33,554 nucleotides of DNA from Candidatus Omnitrophota bacterium (GTDB lineage Bacteria; Omnitrophota; Gorgyraeia; Aquiviventales; Aquiviventaceae): contig JACQWM010000062.1 of NCBI GenBank assembly GCA_016209275.1, positions 1 to 33,554 on the forward strand, written 5' to 3'. How positions within the stretch are numbered: the first letter of the stretch is position 1; each line of letters starts with the position of its first letter. This document shows, piece by piece, positions 1-7,952 of the stretch. Both the position numbers and the translations under genes were made by a program. The notes below the pieces were generated by a model, which made no database searches, was not told where the DNA came from, and worked only from the letters and a program-made list of their open reading frames with translations.

Positions 1-73
1 ACCGACGCTTTCCTCGTCGGACAACCCACGTTCTCGTGTACTGGCAGTGTGGGCATCGGTGCCGCCGGGTCAT
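1..73 (-). CDS. Partial zinc-ribbon protein, possibly a transposase N-terminus
   Basis: An ATG at 73 opens a minus-strand frame that runs off the window after 24 codons. The peptide has a CxxC pair (CPHCQ, residues 7-11) followed by a basic stretch containing WVVRRGKRR. This resembles the N-terminal zinc ribbon of several transposase families, which are basic and end in a second CxxC just beyond this point. The only ribosome-site-like bases, GGAGG, lie a single base from the ATG, which is unusually close. The second Cys pair is off the window, so the identification is weak. It would be transcribed in the same direction as the GH1 gene upstream of it. Confidence 0.33.
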   Translation of the reverse strand, partial: MTRRHRCPHCQYTRTWVVRRGKRR

Positions 74-111
74 GCCTCCATGATACTAAACTAGGTGGCT
101 GGAACACGACT

Positions 112-1407
112 TTACCCTTGGTTATTCAGTTGAATGCGGTTCGTTCTGCAGACTTCTGCATATTGGTAGGCGCTGGGACGAGGACGGCGCTCTTGGGTGG
201 CATAGTCGACTTCCACGATGCCGAAGCGCGGGCCGTAGCCATCCGCCCACTCGAAGTTATCGAGCAGCGACCAATAGCAGTAGCCGATCACCGACACCCC
301 CCGCCGCATGGCGCGCGCCATCGCTTGCAGATGCCGGTGAATGTAACTCCACCGCCGCGCATCATCGGCCATGGAGGTGCCGTTTTCCGTCACCAAAATC
401 GGCAGGCAGTATGGCTTCAACCGCATCAGCACCCGGAGCAATGATGCGGGGTGCACGTCCCAGCCCATCGACGTGCGCTCCGTGACCTGGCGCGGATGGT
501 GCCCGAGATCGCAGCCATCGCCCGGCCACACGCCCGGCGGCGGCACGTAACGGATGAATTGCCGCCCATAGTAGTTGAGGCCGATGTAATCCAGCGTGTT
601 GGCCGCCTCAGGCACATGCCAGCGCTGCGTGACACCCGGGACGGACCACCGGCCGGTCGTCAACGCCTGAAACCACGACAGGATGAAAATGCGATCGGTC
701 ATCCAGGTGACCAGATGATCCAGCGGCGAATACCATCGGCACGGCCAGAACGCCGGCACGTTGTGCGCGATGCTCACCAAGGGCGCTGGGGCCGCAGGTG
801 TCGCCTGCGCATGAATGATGCGGTAGGCTGCGGCGTGCGCGCGCACCAAATGCTCGACGACTTGAAGCGTCTTCGGCAGGCTTTTCGCGCCCGGCGGCCC
901 CAACCCTTGGATGAAATGCATTCGCACATACACCATCGGCTCGTTGATCGTAATCCAATACCGCACCGAGGAGCCCAGGGTGTCCACGACCCGCGCGACA
1001 TACTGTTGAAAGTGCTCGACGGCCTTAGGGGTAGTCCACCCGCCTTGCCGCACCAGCCATTGCGGCGTCGTAAAATGATGCAGGGTGACGATCGGCTCAA
1101 GGCCTCGGCTTCGCAGCGCGCGCACCACCTCCGCATAATGGGCGAGGGCGGCGCCATCCCACTGCCCTTCCGCCGGCTCGACCCGGCTCCACTCAATGGA
1201 AAAGCGGTGGGCCGAGTGATGCAAAGATTCGGCCAGGTCGAAATCTTGGGCGAAGCGGCGGTAATGATCGCACGCGGCTCCTGAGCGCTCGTTGACGCGA
1301 CCCGCCTGCTCCCATGCCCACCAATCGCTGTGGAGGTTGTCGCCTTCCACCTGATGGGCGGCCGTCGAGGCGCCCCAGAGGAACCCTTTTGGAAACTCAA
1401 ATTCCAA
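112..1407 (-). CDS. Glycoside hydrolase family 1 (beta-glucosidase-like)
   Basis: This 431-residue protein is a retaining GH1 beta-glycosidase of near-usual length, with a single (beta/alpha)8 barrel and no signal peptide, so it should be cytoplasmic. The N-terminal family signature FLWGASTAAHQVEG is at residues 9-22. The acid/base Glu is E156 in TINEP and the nucleophile is E341 in VTENG. The C-terminal aglycone/sugar-site stretch beginning WSLLDNFEW is at 379-387. The start codon is TTG, chosen because GAGGAG lies 6 nt upstream and the conserved N-terminus begins immediately after. The frame overlaps the end of the hisN-like gene by 11 bp, so the two are probably cotranscribed and translationally coupled. 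The substrate (glucoside, galactoside or phospho-sugar) cannot be read from sequence alone. Confidence 0.9.
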   Translation of the reverse strand: MEFEFPKGFLWGASTAAHQVEGDNLHSDWWAWEQAGRVNERSGAACDHYRRFAQDFDLAESLHHSAHRFSIEWSRVEPAEGQWDGAALAHYAEVVRALRSRGLEPIVTLHHFTTPQWLVRQGGWTTPKAVEHFQQYVARVVDTLGSSVRYWITINEPMVYVRMHFIQGLGPPGAKSLPKTLQVVEHLVRAHAAAYRIIHAQATPAAPAPLVSIAHNVPAFWPCRWYSPLDHLVTWMTDRIFILSWFQALTTGRWSVPGVTQRWHVPEAANTLDYIGLNYYGRQFIRYVPPPGVWPGDGCDLGHHPRQVTERTSMGWDVHPASLLRVLMRLKPYCLPILVTENGTSMADDARRWSYIHRHLQAMARAMRRGVSVIGYCYWSLLDNFEWADGYGPRFGIVEVDYATQERRPRPSAYQYAEVCRTNRIQLNNQG

Positions 1408-2200
1408 TGTCTTCTCCTCGAAGCGTAGCGCTGATCAGTGTTGCCAACGCTGGCGCGGCCATAATGGAATCCGGTCCGGCAAAGCTCGGTTGATTCTTAA
1501 AGTTGACGAGAACACGGCCGGTGGCGGCGGCCAGCGCGCACCAGGGCGCGATGTCGTACGGTTTCACGCCGCAATCGATGACGGCATCCGCGTGAGCTCG
1601 CAGCGCCCAGAGATAGCCGTAGCAATCGCCGTAGGCCCGCTCTAAATAGCATGAGGCGATCAGGCGGCGGAACCCGCGATCATAGCGCGTGCGCTGCCAC
1701 CAGCCCGCGCCGCCATGAAAAATCACCGCGTCTGACAGCGTGTGGACGGCGCGCGGCCGCGGCAATGGCTGCGGACTCCCCCGCCCCCGCTCGTAGGCGC
1801 GCACGCCGGGTGCCACCGCCAGGGTCGCTCCGGCGATGGGAAAATCGCACACGCCCAGCGTCGGGCGCCCGCGCTCCACGTGCGCGACCAGAATCCCCCA
1901 GGAGGGCAACCCGCTGGAAAACGCTCGGGTGCCGTCGATGGGATCGATGAGCCAGTACGTGCCATGGGACGGCGGCTCGCCGCCGAACTCTTCTCCGACG
2001 ATGGATTCGCCGGGGCAGCGCTTGGCCAGCGCCGCTCGCAAGTATTCTTCCACGGCTCGATCGGCGGCGGTGACCGGGGAGGCATCCGCCTTGCGCTCAA
2101 TGCGAAGGCCGGCCGACCGGAAATACCGCAGGGCCAGCGGCCGGCACCGCCGCACCTCGCGCTCCACCGCGCGCAATAAGGCGTGCTGGTTGGTGCTCAT
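1397..2200 (-). CDS. hisN: Inositol-monophosphatase-fold phosphatase, histidinol-phosphatase (HisN) like
   Basis: This 267-residue protein belongs to the Mg2+-dependent, Li+-sensitive phosphatase superfamily. Metal-site motifs are GEE (70-71), DPIDGT (86-91) and KPYD (D216, in the place of the usual WDxAA motif). The run around TRAFSSGLPSWG (91-102) resembles HisN-type histidinol phosphatases more than inositol monophosphatases, so HisN is the favoured call. No other histidine genes are nearby, and the pairing with a glycosidase leaves a sugar- or inositol-phosphate substrate possible. ATG at 2200 was chosen over an upstream in-frame TTG at 2236 because a -10 hexamer (TACAAT) ends only 7 nt before it. 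The TTG would lie upstream of that transcription start. The mRNA may therefore be leaderless. Confidence 0.75.
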   Translation of the reverse strand: MSTNQHALLRAVEREVRRCRPLALRYFRSAGLRIERKADASPVTAADRAVEEYLRAALAKRCPGESIVGEEFGGEPPSHGTYWLIDPIDGTRAFSSGLPSWGILVAHVERGRPTLGVCDFPIAGATLAVAPGVRAYERGRGSPQPLPRPRAVHTLSDAVIFHGGAGWWQRTRYDRGFRRLIASCYLERAYGDCYGYLWALRAHADAVIDCGVKPYDIAPWCALAAATGRVLVNFKNQPSFAGPDSIMAAPALATLISATLRGEDIGI

Positions 2201-2207
2201 CTCTGGT

Positions 2208-2236
2208 ATTGTACGCGGGGCGGCCGTCCTTGACAA
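2208..2236 (-). promoter_or_regulatory. Sigma70-type promoter of hisN/GH1 operon
   Basis: On the minus strand TTGTCA (2236-2231) and TACAAT (2213-2208) are separated by 17 nt. Transcription would begin about 7 nt past the -10 box, at or next to the hisN ATG (2200), which predicts a leaderless transcript. The -35 box shares five of its six bases with the -35 box of the divergent marR promoter. Confidence 0.6.
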
Positions 2237-2259
2237 CCATCGCGACGATTCTATATACT
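2230..2259 (+). promoter_or_regulatory. Sigma70-type promoter of marR-tolC-RND operon
   Basis: TTGACA (2230-2235) and TATACT (2254-2259) are 18 nt apart, a near-consensus promoter. The expected transcription start is near 2266, leaving a leader of about 28 nt before the marR ATG. Its -35 box overlaps that of the divergent hisN promoter, so the two promoters probably compete for polymerase. Confidence 0.65.
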
Positions 2260-2279
2260 TAGCTGCAATAATAGTTAAG
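2258..2279. promoter_or_regulatory. Candidate MarR operator
   Basis: Inverted repeat CTTAGCT (2258-2264) / AGTTAAG (2273-2279), 6 of 7 positions matching, with an 8-nt spacer. It overlaps the end of the marR -10 box and the predicted transcription start, where a bound MarR dimer would block its own promoter. The assignment to MarR is inferred from position only. Confidence 0.4.
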
Positions 2280-2293
2280 GGTATAAACTACTG

Positions 2294-2758
2294 ATGAATA
2301 TTGACCGCTTCAGCAAACGGATGGTCGAGCTGATGCCGGCTCTCATTCGAGGCTTCGCGCGGCATGAGCACAATTCCCTCTCCCGGGGAGAAATCACCCT
2401 GCCCCAGCTCTGGGCGCTGGAGCACCTCGCCCGCCAATCGCCAAACTGCCCCATGCACGCGCTCGCCGAGTTGCTCCACATTTCCCGGCCGGCAGCAACC
2501 GGGCTGATCAACCGGCTGATCAGCCAGCAGCTCGTCCGCCGCGAAGCCGACGCGCGCGACCGGCGCATCGTGCTCGTCGCCATCACCGCCAAGGGCCGCC
2601 GCGCGCTCACGAACATCTGGGACCAGAAGCAGCGCATGATCGTGGATATCTTCGGCCAGATTTCCCCCTCGGACCGCGCGCACTACCTGGCAATCTTGGA
2701 GCGCGTCACCGCCATTGCCTCGCAAGCTCCCCGCGCCAAGCGGAGACGTCAGCCATGA
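2294..2758 (+). CDS. MarR-family transcriptional regulator
   Basis: A 154-residue winged-helix regulator of typical MarR length. A recognition-helix region (LAELLHISRPAATGLINRL) is followed by the family wing signature DARDRRIVLVAITAKGR, and dimerisation helices lie at both ends. MarR proteins bind DNA as dimers and usually release it on binding small phenolic or xenobiotic ligands. It is the first gene of the efflux operon and its stop overlaps the tolC start (ATGA), so it is most likely the local autorepressor of the pump. An imperfect inverted repeat at its transcription start is the candidate operator. The ligand is unknown. The basic tail (RAKRRRQP) is not part of the conserved fold. Confidence 0.88.
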   Translation: MNIDRFSKRMVELMPALIRGFARHEHNSLSRGEITLPQLWALEHLARQSPNCPMHALAELLHISRPAATGLINRLISQQLVRREADARDRRIVLVAITAKGRRALTNIWDQKQRMIVDIFGQISPSDRAHYLAILERVTAIASQAPRAKRRRQP

Positions 2759-4077
2759 ACCATCCCAGCCGCCTGTGCCTCGGGCTGGCCTCGCTGCTCT
2801 GCGCGGGCGCTGCCGCGCCGACGGGGGAAACCGAACCGTCGGCGCAGCAGATCATCCCGATCAGACACCATGAAGCAGGTCTCGCGGTCAGCGCGGAGGG
2901 CCTCACACTCGCCGACTGCTATCGGCTCGCGCTCGCGCAGAGCGAGGCCGTCGCCATCCGCAACGAGATGCTCAACGCCACCGAGGGGCAATTCCTGCAG
3001 GCCCTCAGCACGGCCCTGCCGAGCGTTGACTATCAGATCGCCGAAAAACGCCAGGACGGCTCGGGCGCATCCGCCTTTTCGCTGAAGCGCATCCCGGAGC
3101 AAAAGTTCGCGCTCAGCCAGCCGCTGTTTTCCGGATTCAAGGAGTTCGCCGCGATGGCCGGCAGCCGGGCCCAACGCCGGCAGCGCGCGCATGAGACAGC
3201 GCGGGCCGAGCACCTGCTGCTCATCGACGTGGCGAACGCGTTTCATCTGCTGCTGCAACAGCAAGGGGACATCCGAGCGCTTGACGCCACCCGCAAGGCC
3301 CTGGAGGATCGGCTCGGCGAATTGCACCGGCGTGAGGAGCTCGGCCGCTCCCGCCAGAGCGAAGTCGCCAGCGCCGAAGCCAGGCTGCGGCGGGTGGAGG
3401 CCGATCTGGAGTCGGCCCGCAGCAGCGAGATGACCGCCCGGCAGCTGATGGAATTTCTCACCGGACAATCGCCGCTGGGGCTCCTCAACGATGATCAGCC
3501 TGACCCGCTCGCACTGCCGGCGGAAGGCGAGTACCTGGCGAAAGCGCACGCCCGGCCCGACGTCAAATCGGCCGAGGAGGCCTGGAATGTGGCCAGGAAA
3601 GCCGTGTGGGTGGCCCAAGCCGGGTTTTGGCCGACGGTCAGCCTGGATGCCAATTATTACACGAAGCGCGCCGGGGTCTCCGAGGACATCACGTGGGATG
3701 CCACCCTCGATGTGAGCATCCCTATTTTTCACGGCGGGAACAATCTGGGAGCCACGAAGACCGCGCGCTCTGAAGCGCGCCAGGCCAAACTCACATTCGA
3801 GCTGACCAAACGCCAGGCAGAGCTGGAGATCCGCAGCGCCTACGCCACCTTGCAAGGCAGCATCGCCCGCTACCTGGCCTTGGTGCGGGCCTTGGATGCG
3901 GCGGAGGAAAATTACCGCCTGCAAGTCGAGGATTACGGACGGAACCTCGTCAACAACCTCGATGTGTTGCAGGCGTTGCAGGACGTGCAGGACGCGCGCC
4001 GCGACGTGATCGCCGCGCAGCATACCGCCAAACGCGACCATTGGAAGCTCCGCGTCGCCACCGGAGAAACGTTATGA
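2755..4077 (+). CDS. TolC-family outer-membrane efflux protein
   Basis: This 440-residue protein begins with a hydrophobic signal segment rich in Leu and Ala ending near AGAAA. Two repeats of long amphipathic helices follow, typical of the outer-membrane efflux protein (OEP) family: the first begins at LTLADCYRLALAQSEAVAIRN (about 56-76) and the second half ends with the NLVNNLDVLQALQDVQDAR helix. Such proteins trimerise into a channel-tunnel spanning outer membrane and periplasm and work with an inner-membrane pump. The start overlaps the marR stop (ATGA), and its own stop overlaps the RND gene start (ATGA), so all three are translationally coupled. The usual periplasmic adaptor gene between channel and pump is absent. 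Confidence 0.9.
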   Translation: MNHPSRLCLGLASLLCAGAAAPTGETEPSAQQIIPIRHHEAGLAVSAEGLTLADCYRLALAQSEAVAIRNEMLNATEGQFLQALSTALPSVDYQIAEKRQDGSGASAFSLKRIPEQKFALSQPLFSGFKEFAAMAGSRAQRRQRAHETARAEHLLLIDVANAFHLLLQQQGDIRALDATRKALEDRLGELHRREELGRSRQSEVASAEARLRRVEADLESARSSEMTARQLMEFLTGQSPLGLLNDDQPDPLALPAEGEYLAKAHARPDVKSAEEAWNVARKAVWVAQAGFWPTVSLDANYYTKRAGVSEDITWDATLDVSIPIFHGGNNLGATKTARSEARQAKLTFELTKRQAELEIRSAYATLQGSIARYLALVRALDAAEENYRLQVEDYGRNLVNNLDVLQALQDVQDARRDVIAAQHTAKRDHWKLRVATGETL

Positions 4078-7000
4078 CGCTGTCTGATTTCTCGATTAAA
4101 AACCAGGTCTTCGCGTGGATGCTGATGGCCTCGCTCATCTTGTTTGGGGCGATTAGTTTCAAGCGGATGGGGGTCAGCCAAATGCCGGAGGCGGAATTCC
4201 CCGTCGTATCGGTGACGATGACGTGGGAGGGCGCGGCCCCTGAAGTGATGGAAAGCGACGTCGTGGACATCGTCGAAGATGCCATCACCAGCATCCAAGG
4301 GGTGCGCGACATTGCATCGACGACTCGCCAAGGCCAGGCGACCATCACGATCGAGTTTGACTTGGAGCGAGACATCGACGTGGCCCTGCAGGAAGTGCAG
4401 ACGAAAATCGCGCAAGCCCAGCTGCGCCTGCCGCGCGAGCTGGATCCGCCGGTCGTCATCAAGCTCAATCCGCAAGATCAGCCGATCATGTGGCTCGGCG
4501 TCTCAAGCAATCTCCCCATCCGCGATCTGATGGAATATGTGCAGGATCATCTGAAAGATCAGTTCCAGACCATCAACGGTGTGGGCGAGATCTTTCTCGG
4601 AGGGTTCTTGGAGCGCAACCTGCGCGTGTGGATCGATGCGCAGAAATTGGAGCCGTTGCAACTGACGGTGCAAGACGTCATCGACGCCATCCAGCGCGAG
4701 CATGCGGAGCTGCCGGCCGGACGCATCGAAACCGGCCAGCAGGAATTCAACGTCCGCTCGATGGGCGAGGCGACCAGCGTTGAGGAATTCGGCAACATCA
4801 TCATCACCCGGCGCGCGGGAGGGCCGATCTACAAGCCGATCTACCTCAAGGATGTCGCCACGATCGAAGACGGCTTGGCGGATCGGCGGCGCATCGCGCG
4901 CATCAACGGCAAGCCGGCGGTGGGCCTTGGCATCCGCAAGCAGCGCGGAGCGAATGAAGTCGCGGTGGCGCATCGCGTCTTGGAGCGGATGAAGCAGCTC
5001 CAGCCCACACTGCCGAAAGGCGTTGAGCTCGGCGTCAACTTCAACCGCACCCAGTTCATCGAAGAGTCGATCAACGAGTTGACGTTTACGCTCGTCCTCT
5101 CGGCGATTCTCACGTCGCTGGTGTGCTGGCTGTTCTTGGGCTCCTGGAGTGCGACCCTCAATATCCTGATGGCGATTCCGACCTCGATCGTCGGGTCGTT
5201 TATTTGCCTGTACTTCTTCCGCTTCACCCTGAACACGTTCACGCTGCTGGCCCTCTCGCTGGCCATCGGCATTGTGGTCGATGATGCCATCATGGTGCTG
5301 GAAAACATCGTGCGCTACCGGGAGCAGGGTCTTGAAAAGGCCGAGGCGGCTCGCCGGGGAGCTCGGCAGATCACCTCGGCGGCCCTCGCCGCCACCCTGG
5401 CGATCATCGCCATCTTCCTGCCGGTGGCGTTCATGACCGGCATCATCGGCAAATTCTTTTTTGAGTTTGGGGTCGCGATTTCTGTCGCCGTCGCCTTATC
5501 GCTGTTGGAAGCCCTAACACTAACTCCCATGCGCTGCTCCCAATTTTTGCAAGTGGGTGCTCGCCGCACCATCATCGGCAAAGCCGTCGAAGGCGCGTTC
5601 CATGGACTGGCCAATGGATACCGCGCGGCTCTGGCCTGGTCGCTGACGCGTCGTTGGCTGGTCCTTGCAGCCGGCGTCGCCGTGTTTGCGGGCTCGATCA
5701 TGCTCGTGAAGTTCCTGCGGAAGGAGTTTGTGCCGCCGCAGGATCAGAGCATGTTTTTGGTCCGCCTTCAAACGCCGGTCGGCTCCTCGATTGATTTCAC
5801 CGACGACCGCTTCAAGCAGGCCGAGGCGTTTGCGATGAGCCGCCCGGAAATCAAGCGGTACTTCGGCGCTATCGGCGGCTTCGGGGGCGGTGAAGTCAAC
5901 ACCGGCATCTTGTTCATGACGTTCAAGCCGCCCAAGGAGCGCCCGATCGTGCCGCCGAACACGAAGCCGCTATCGCAGCGGGAATTGATGGCGCTCTTCC
6001 GCAAGCATCTCAACGCGATCCCGGACACCAAAGCGTACATCCAGGATTTGTCGATGAGCGGCTTCTCCGCCCAGCGAGGATTTCCCATTGAGCTTACCGT
6101 GCGAGGGCGGGAGTGGAATACGCTGGCGGAGTTCTCCGAAGAGCTCAAGCATCGGATGGCCGCCAGCCCCTTGATGGTGGACGTGGATACGGATTATCTG
6201 ACCGGTGTTCCGGAAGTGCGGGTGCGGCCGGATCGCATCAAGGCGGCCGAGCGCGGGGTCAGCATCGATGCGATCGGCCAGACGATCAACGCGATGATCG
6301 GCGGGCAGCGGGTCGCAAAGTACACCCGCGGCGGCCGGCGGTATGATGTGCGGGTTCGCTTGATCCCCAGCCAGCGCACGCAGGCCGAAGACATCGAGCG
6401 ATTATGGGTGTGGAACAATCAAGGCGAGCTAGTACAGCTGAAGGATGTGGTCACCGTCACCGAAAAACCCACGCTGTTGACGATTTCGAGGAAAAACCGT
6501 GAGCGCGCGATTGGACTCTTTGCCAATATCGCCGCCGGAGAGTCTCAGACGACCGCGATCGCCGAAGTCAATCGCCTGGCGAAGGACATCATGCCGGAAG
6601 GCTATCGCGTCGTGTTTGGAGGAAGCACCGAAACATTTAAGGAATCCTTCAACAGCTTGCTCTTTGCCCTCGTCCTGGGCATCATCGTCTCGTACATGGT
6701 CTTAGGCTCGCAGTACAACAGCTACCTGCATCCCTTGACCGTGCTGCTGGCCCTGCCCTTTAGCATTTCAGGAGCGTTCTTAGCGCTGTGGGCCACACGG
6801 CAATCCATCAACCTCTACAGTTTTATCGGCCTGATTTTGCTGATGGGGATTGTAAAAAAGAATTCGATCCTGCTGGTCGACTTCACCAACCAGTTCAGAG
6901 AGCAAGGCAAGAACGTCCATGAGGCGCTGATGCAGGCCTGCCCTACGCGGCTGCGAGCCATCCTCATGACGTCGGTATCCACCGTCGCGGCGGCGACCCC

Positions 7001-7163
7001 GCCGGCGCTTTCCCTTGGGCCGGGCGCTGAAACCCGCATGCCGATGGCCATCGCCGTCATCGGCGGCGTGACCTTTTCAACACTGCTCACCCTCTTTGTC
7101 GTCCCCTGCGCGTACAGCCTCCTCTCCCACATCGAACGCAAACAATATACGGTGACCAAGTGA
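4074..7163 (+). CDS. RND (HAE1-type) multidrug/solute efflux pump, inner membrane
   Basis: This 1029-residue protein has the length and duplicated plan of AcrB/MexB-type pumps: TM1, a large periplasmic loop, TM2-6, TM7, a second periplasmic loop and TM8-12. The proton-relay pair is visible as GIVVDDAIMVLENI in TM4 and the matching Lys as GIVKKNSILLVDF in TM10. The start is the ATG at 4074 that overlaps the tolC stop; the conserved N-terminus MTLSDFSIKNQVFAWML begins there. It should export substrates from periplasm or inner leaflet using the proton gradient. Substrate class cannot be told from sequence, though HAE1 over metal-type pumps is favoured by the TM4 motif. An adaptor protein is needed by characterised relatives but is not encoded here. 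Confidence 0.92.
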   Translation: MTLSDFSIKNQVFAWMLMASLILFGAISFKRMGVSQMPEAEFPVVSVTMTWEGAAPEVMESDVVDIVEDAITSIQGVRDIASTTRQGQATITIEFDLERDIDVALQEVQTKIAQAQLRLPRELDPPVVIKLNPQDQPIMWLGVSSNLPIRDLMEYVQDHLKDQFQTINGVGEIFLGGFLERNLRVWIDAQKLEPLQLTVQDVIDAIQREHAELPAGRIETGQQEFNVRSMGEATSVEEFGNIIITRRAGGPIYKPIYLKDVATIEDGLADRRRIARINGKPAVGLGIRKQRGANEVAVAHRVLERMKQLQPTLPKGVELGVNFNRTQFIEESINELTFTLVLSAILTSLVCWLFLGSWSATLNILMAIPTSIVGSFICLYFFRFTLNTFTLLALSLAIGIVVDDAIMVLENIVRYREQGLEKAEAARRGARQITSAALAATLAIIAIFLPVAFMTGIIGKFFFEFGVAISVAVALSLLEALTLTPMRCSQFLQVGARRTIIGKAVEGAFHGLANGYRAALAWSLTRRWLVLAAGVAVFAGSIMLVKFLRKEFVPPQDQSMFLVRLQTPVGSSIDFTDDRFKQAEAFAMSRPEIKRYFGAIGGFGGGEVNTGILFMTFKPPKERPIVPPNTKPLSQRELMALFRKHLNAIPDTKAYIQDLSMSGFSAQRGFPIELTVRGREWNTLAEFSEELKHRMAASPLMVDVDTDYLTGVPEVRVRPDRIKAAERGVSIDAIGQTINAMIGGQRVAKYTRGGRRYDVRVRLIPSQRTQAEDIERLWVWNNQGELVQLKDVVTVTEKPTLLTISRKNRERAIGLFANIAAGESQTTAIAEVNRLAKDIMPEGYRVVFGGSTETFKESFNSLLFALVLGIIVSYMVLGSQYNSYLHPLTVLLALPFSISGAFLALWATRQSINLYSFIGLILLMGIVKKNSILLVDFTNQFREQGKNVHEALMQACPTRLRAILMTSVSTVAAATPPALSLGPGAETRMPMAIAVIGGVTFSTLLTLFVVPCAYSLLSHIERKQYTVTK

Positions 7164-7218
7164 CCCAGTGGCCAAGTGGTTGCGTCGTGGTCACCCGGCC
7201 ACATGGCCACTCGGCCAC
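7160..7218. repeat. Imperfect hairpin repeat between convergent operons
   Basis: Arms 7160-7179 (GTGACCCAGTGGCCAAGTGG) and 7199-7218 match at 17 of 20 positions as an inverted repeat around a 19-nt loop. The first arm contains the RND stop codon. It is built from degenerate copies of AGTGGCC. It lies between the RND gene and the convergent tonB-like gene and could act as a bidirectional transcript end, but there is no T-run, so an intrinsic terminator is not supported. Confidence 0.5.
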
Positions 7219-7247
7219 CGACTGGATATTTGTGAAACGACTTCTCG

Positions 7248-7952
7248 CTAATTGCTGTCTGTGGAAATGAACTCTAGGGGCACGACGAGCAGCTTGGAGG
7301 GCTCTTGGGCCGAGGGCGGAAAGGGCGGAAAGGGGCTGGAGGCTTTCACGATGCGCAGCGCGATCGACTGCAAGAGCGAGGAAGCAACCGAGCGCTCCGC
7401 CACGACATCCGCCGCGTCCGCCGCGCCGTTGCGGTGGATCACGAACCCGATGTAGACGGTGCCGGAGGCCTCGGCCTTGTGCGGCAACCACGCTCGCTCA
7501 TCCGCGGTCCGCTGAATGTGCTCTCGAATCGCCGCGAAGTAGCTATACAGCACCGGATTGCCGCGAGCAGCCACCGTCAGATTCGTCAAATCGATGGCGC
7601 CTGACCAGGCATTGCGGCTCTCAGCGCTTCCGAGCGCCTCCGCAGCTCCTCCTGCGCCGCTGCCGACTCGAATCTGCGTCAGCAAGCCGGAGGCCCCGGA
7701 TCCGAACCCTCCCGCCTCAACGCCCTGGCCGAGGGCAGCGCTCGGAACCCGCGGAAGCGGTGGCACCTCTTCGCGCTGGGCTCCCGTCGTTCTCGATTCG
7801 TAGATCAACCGCAGCGGCTTTTTGGCAGGAACGCTGATACTCCAGTGCCCGGTGATCAGCTGCACGCCCAGCACGACCGCATGGCCTGCCAGCGAGCAGC
7901 CCAGCATGGCGAGCAACCCGCGGTCCCAGAGGGAAGTCGACTGGTCGATCAT
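7248..7952 (-). CDS. TonB/TolA-like energy-transducing protein
   Basis: A 234-residue protein with one N-terminal membrane segment (about 10-32), a short Pro/Gly-rich periplasmic linker and a C-terminal TonB-type domain. The last contains the family pattern GTVYIGFVIHRNG followed by a Ser-rich helix region and PFPPFPPSA. TonB proteins couple the ExbB/ExbD proton motor to outer-membrane receptors. It is the last gene of the ExbB, ExbD, ZIP, TonB series and its start overlaps the ZIP stop (ATGA). The linker is short and lacks long Pro-Lys/Pro-Glu repeats. No TonB-dependent receptor or TolB/Pal gene is present nearby, so the partner is unknown and a TolA-like role cannot be excluded. Confidence 0.72.
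   Translation of the reverse strand: MIDQSTSLWDRGLLAMLGCSLAGHAVVLGVQLITGHWSISVPAKKPLRLIYESRTTGAQREEVPPLPRVPSAALGQGVEAGGFGSGASGLLTQIRVGSGAGGAAEALGSAESRNAWSGAIDLTNLTVAARGNPVLYSYFAAIREHIQRTADERAWLPHKAEASGTVYIGFVIHRNGAADAADVVAERSVASSLLQSIALRIVKASSPFPPFPPSAQEPSKLLVVPLEFISTDSN

Noticed and set aside
451-1284. Long plus-strand open frame opposite the GH1 gene
   Set aside because: Antisense to a clearly conserved enzyme; Arg/His-rich composition typical of the reverse strand of GC-rich genes; no family motif or ribosome-binding site.
2749-4041. Long minus-strand open frame opposite the tolC-type gene
   Set aside because: Shadow of a well-supported outer-membrane channel gene; repetitive Arg/Gly/Leu composition without recognisable domains.
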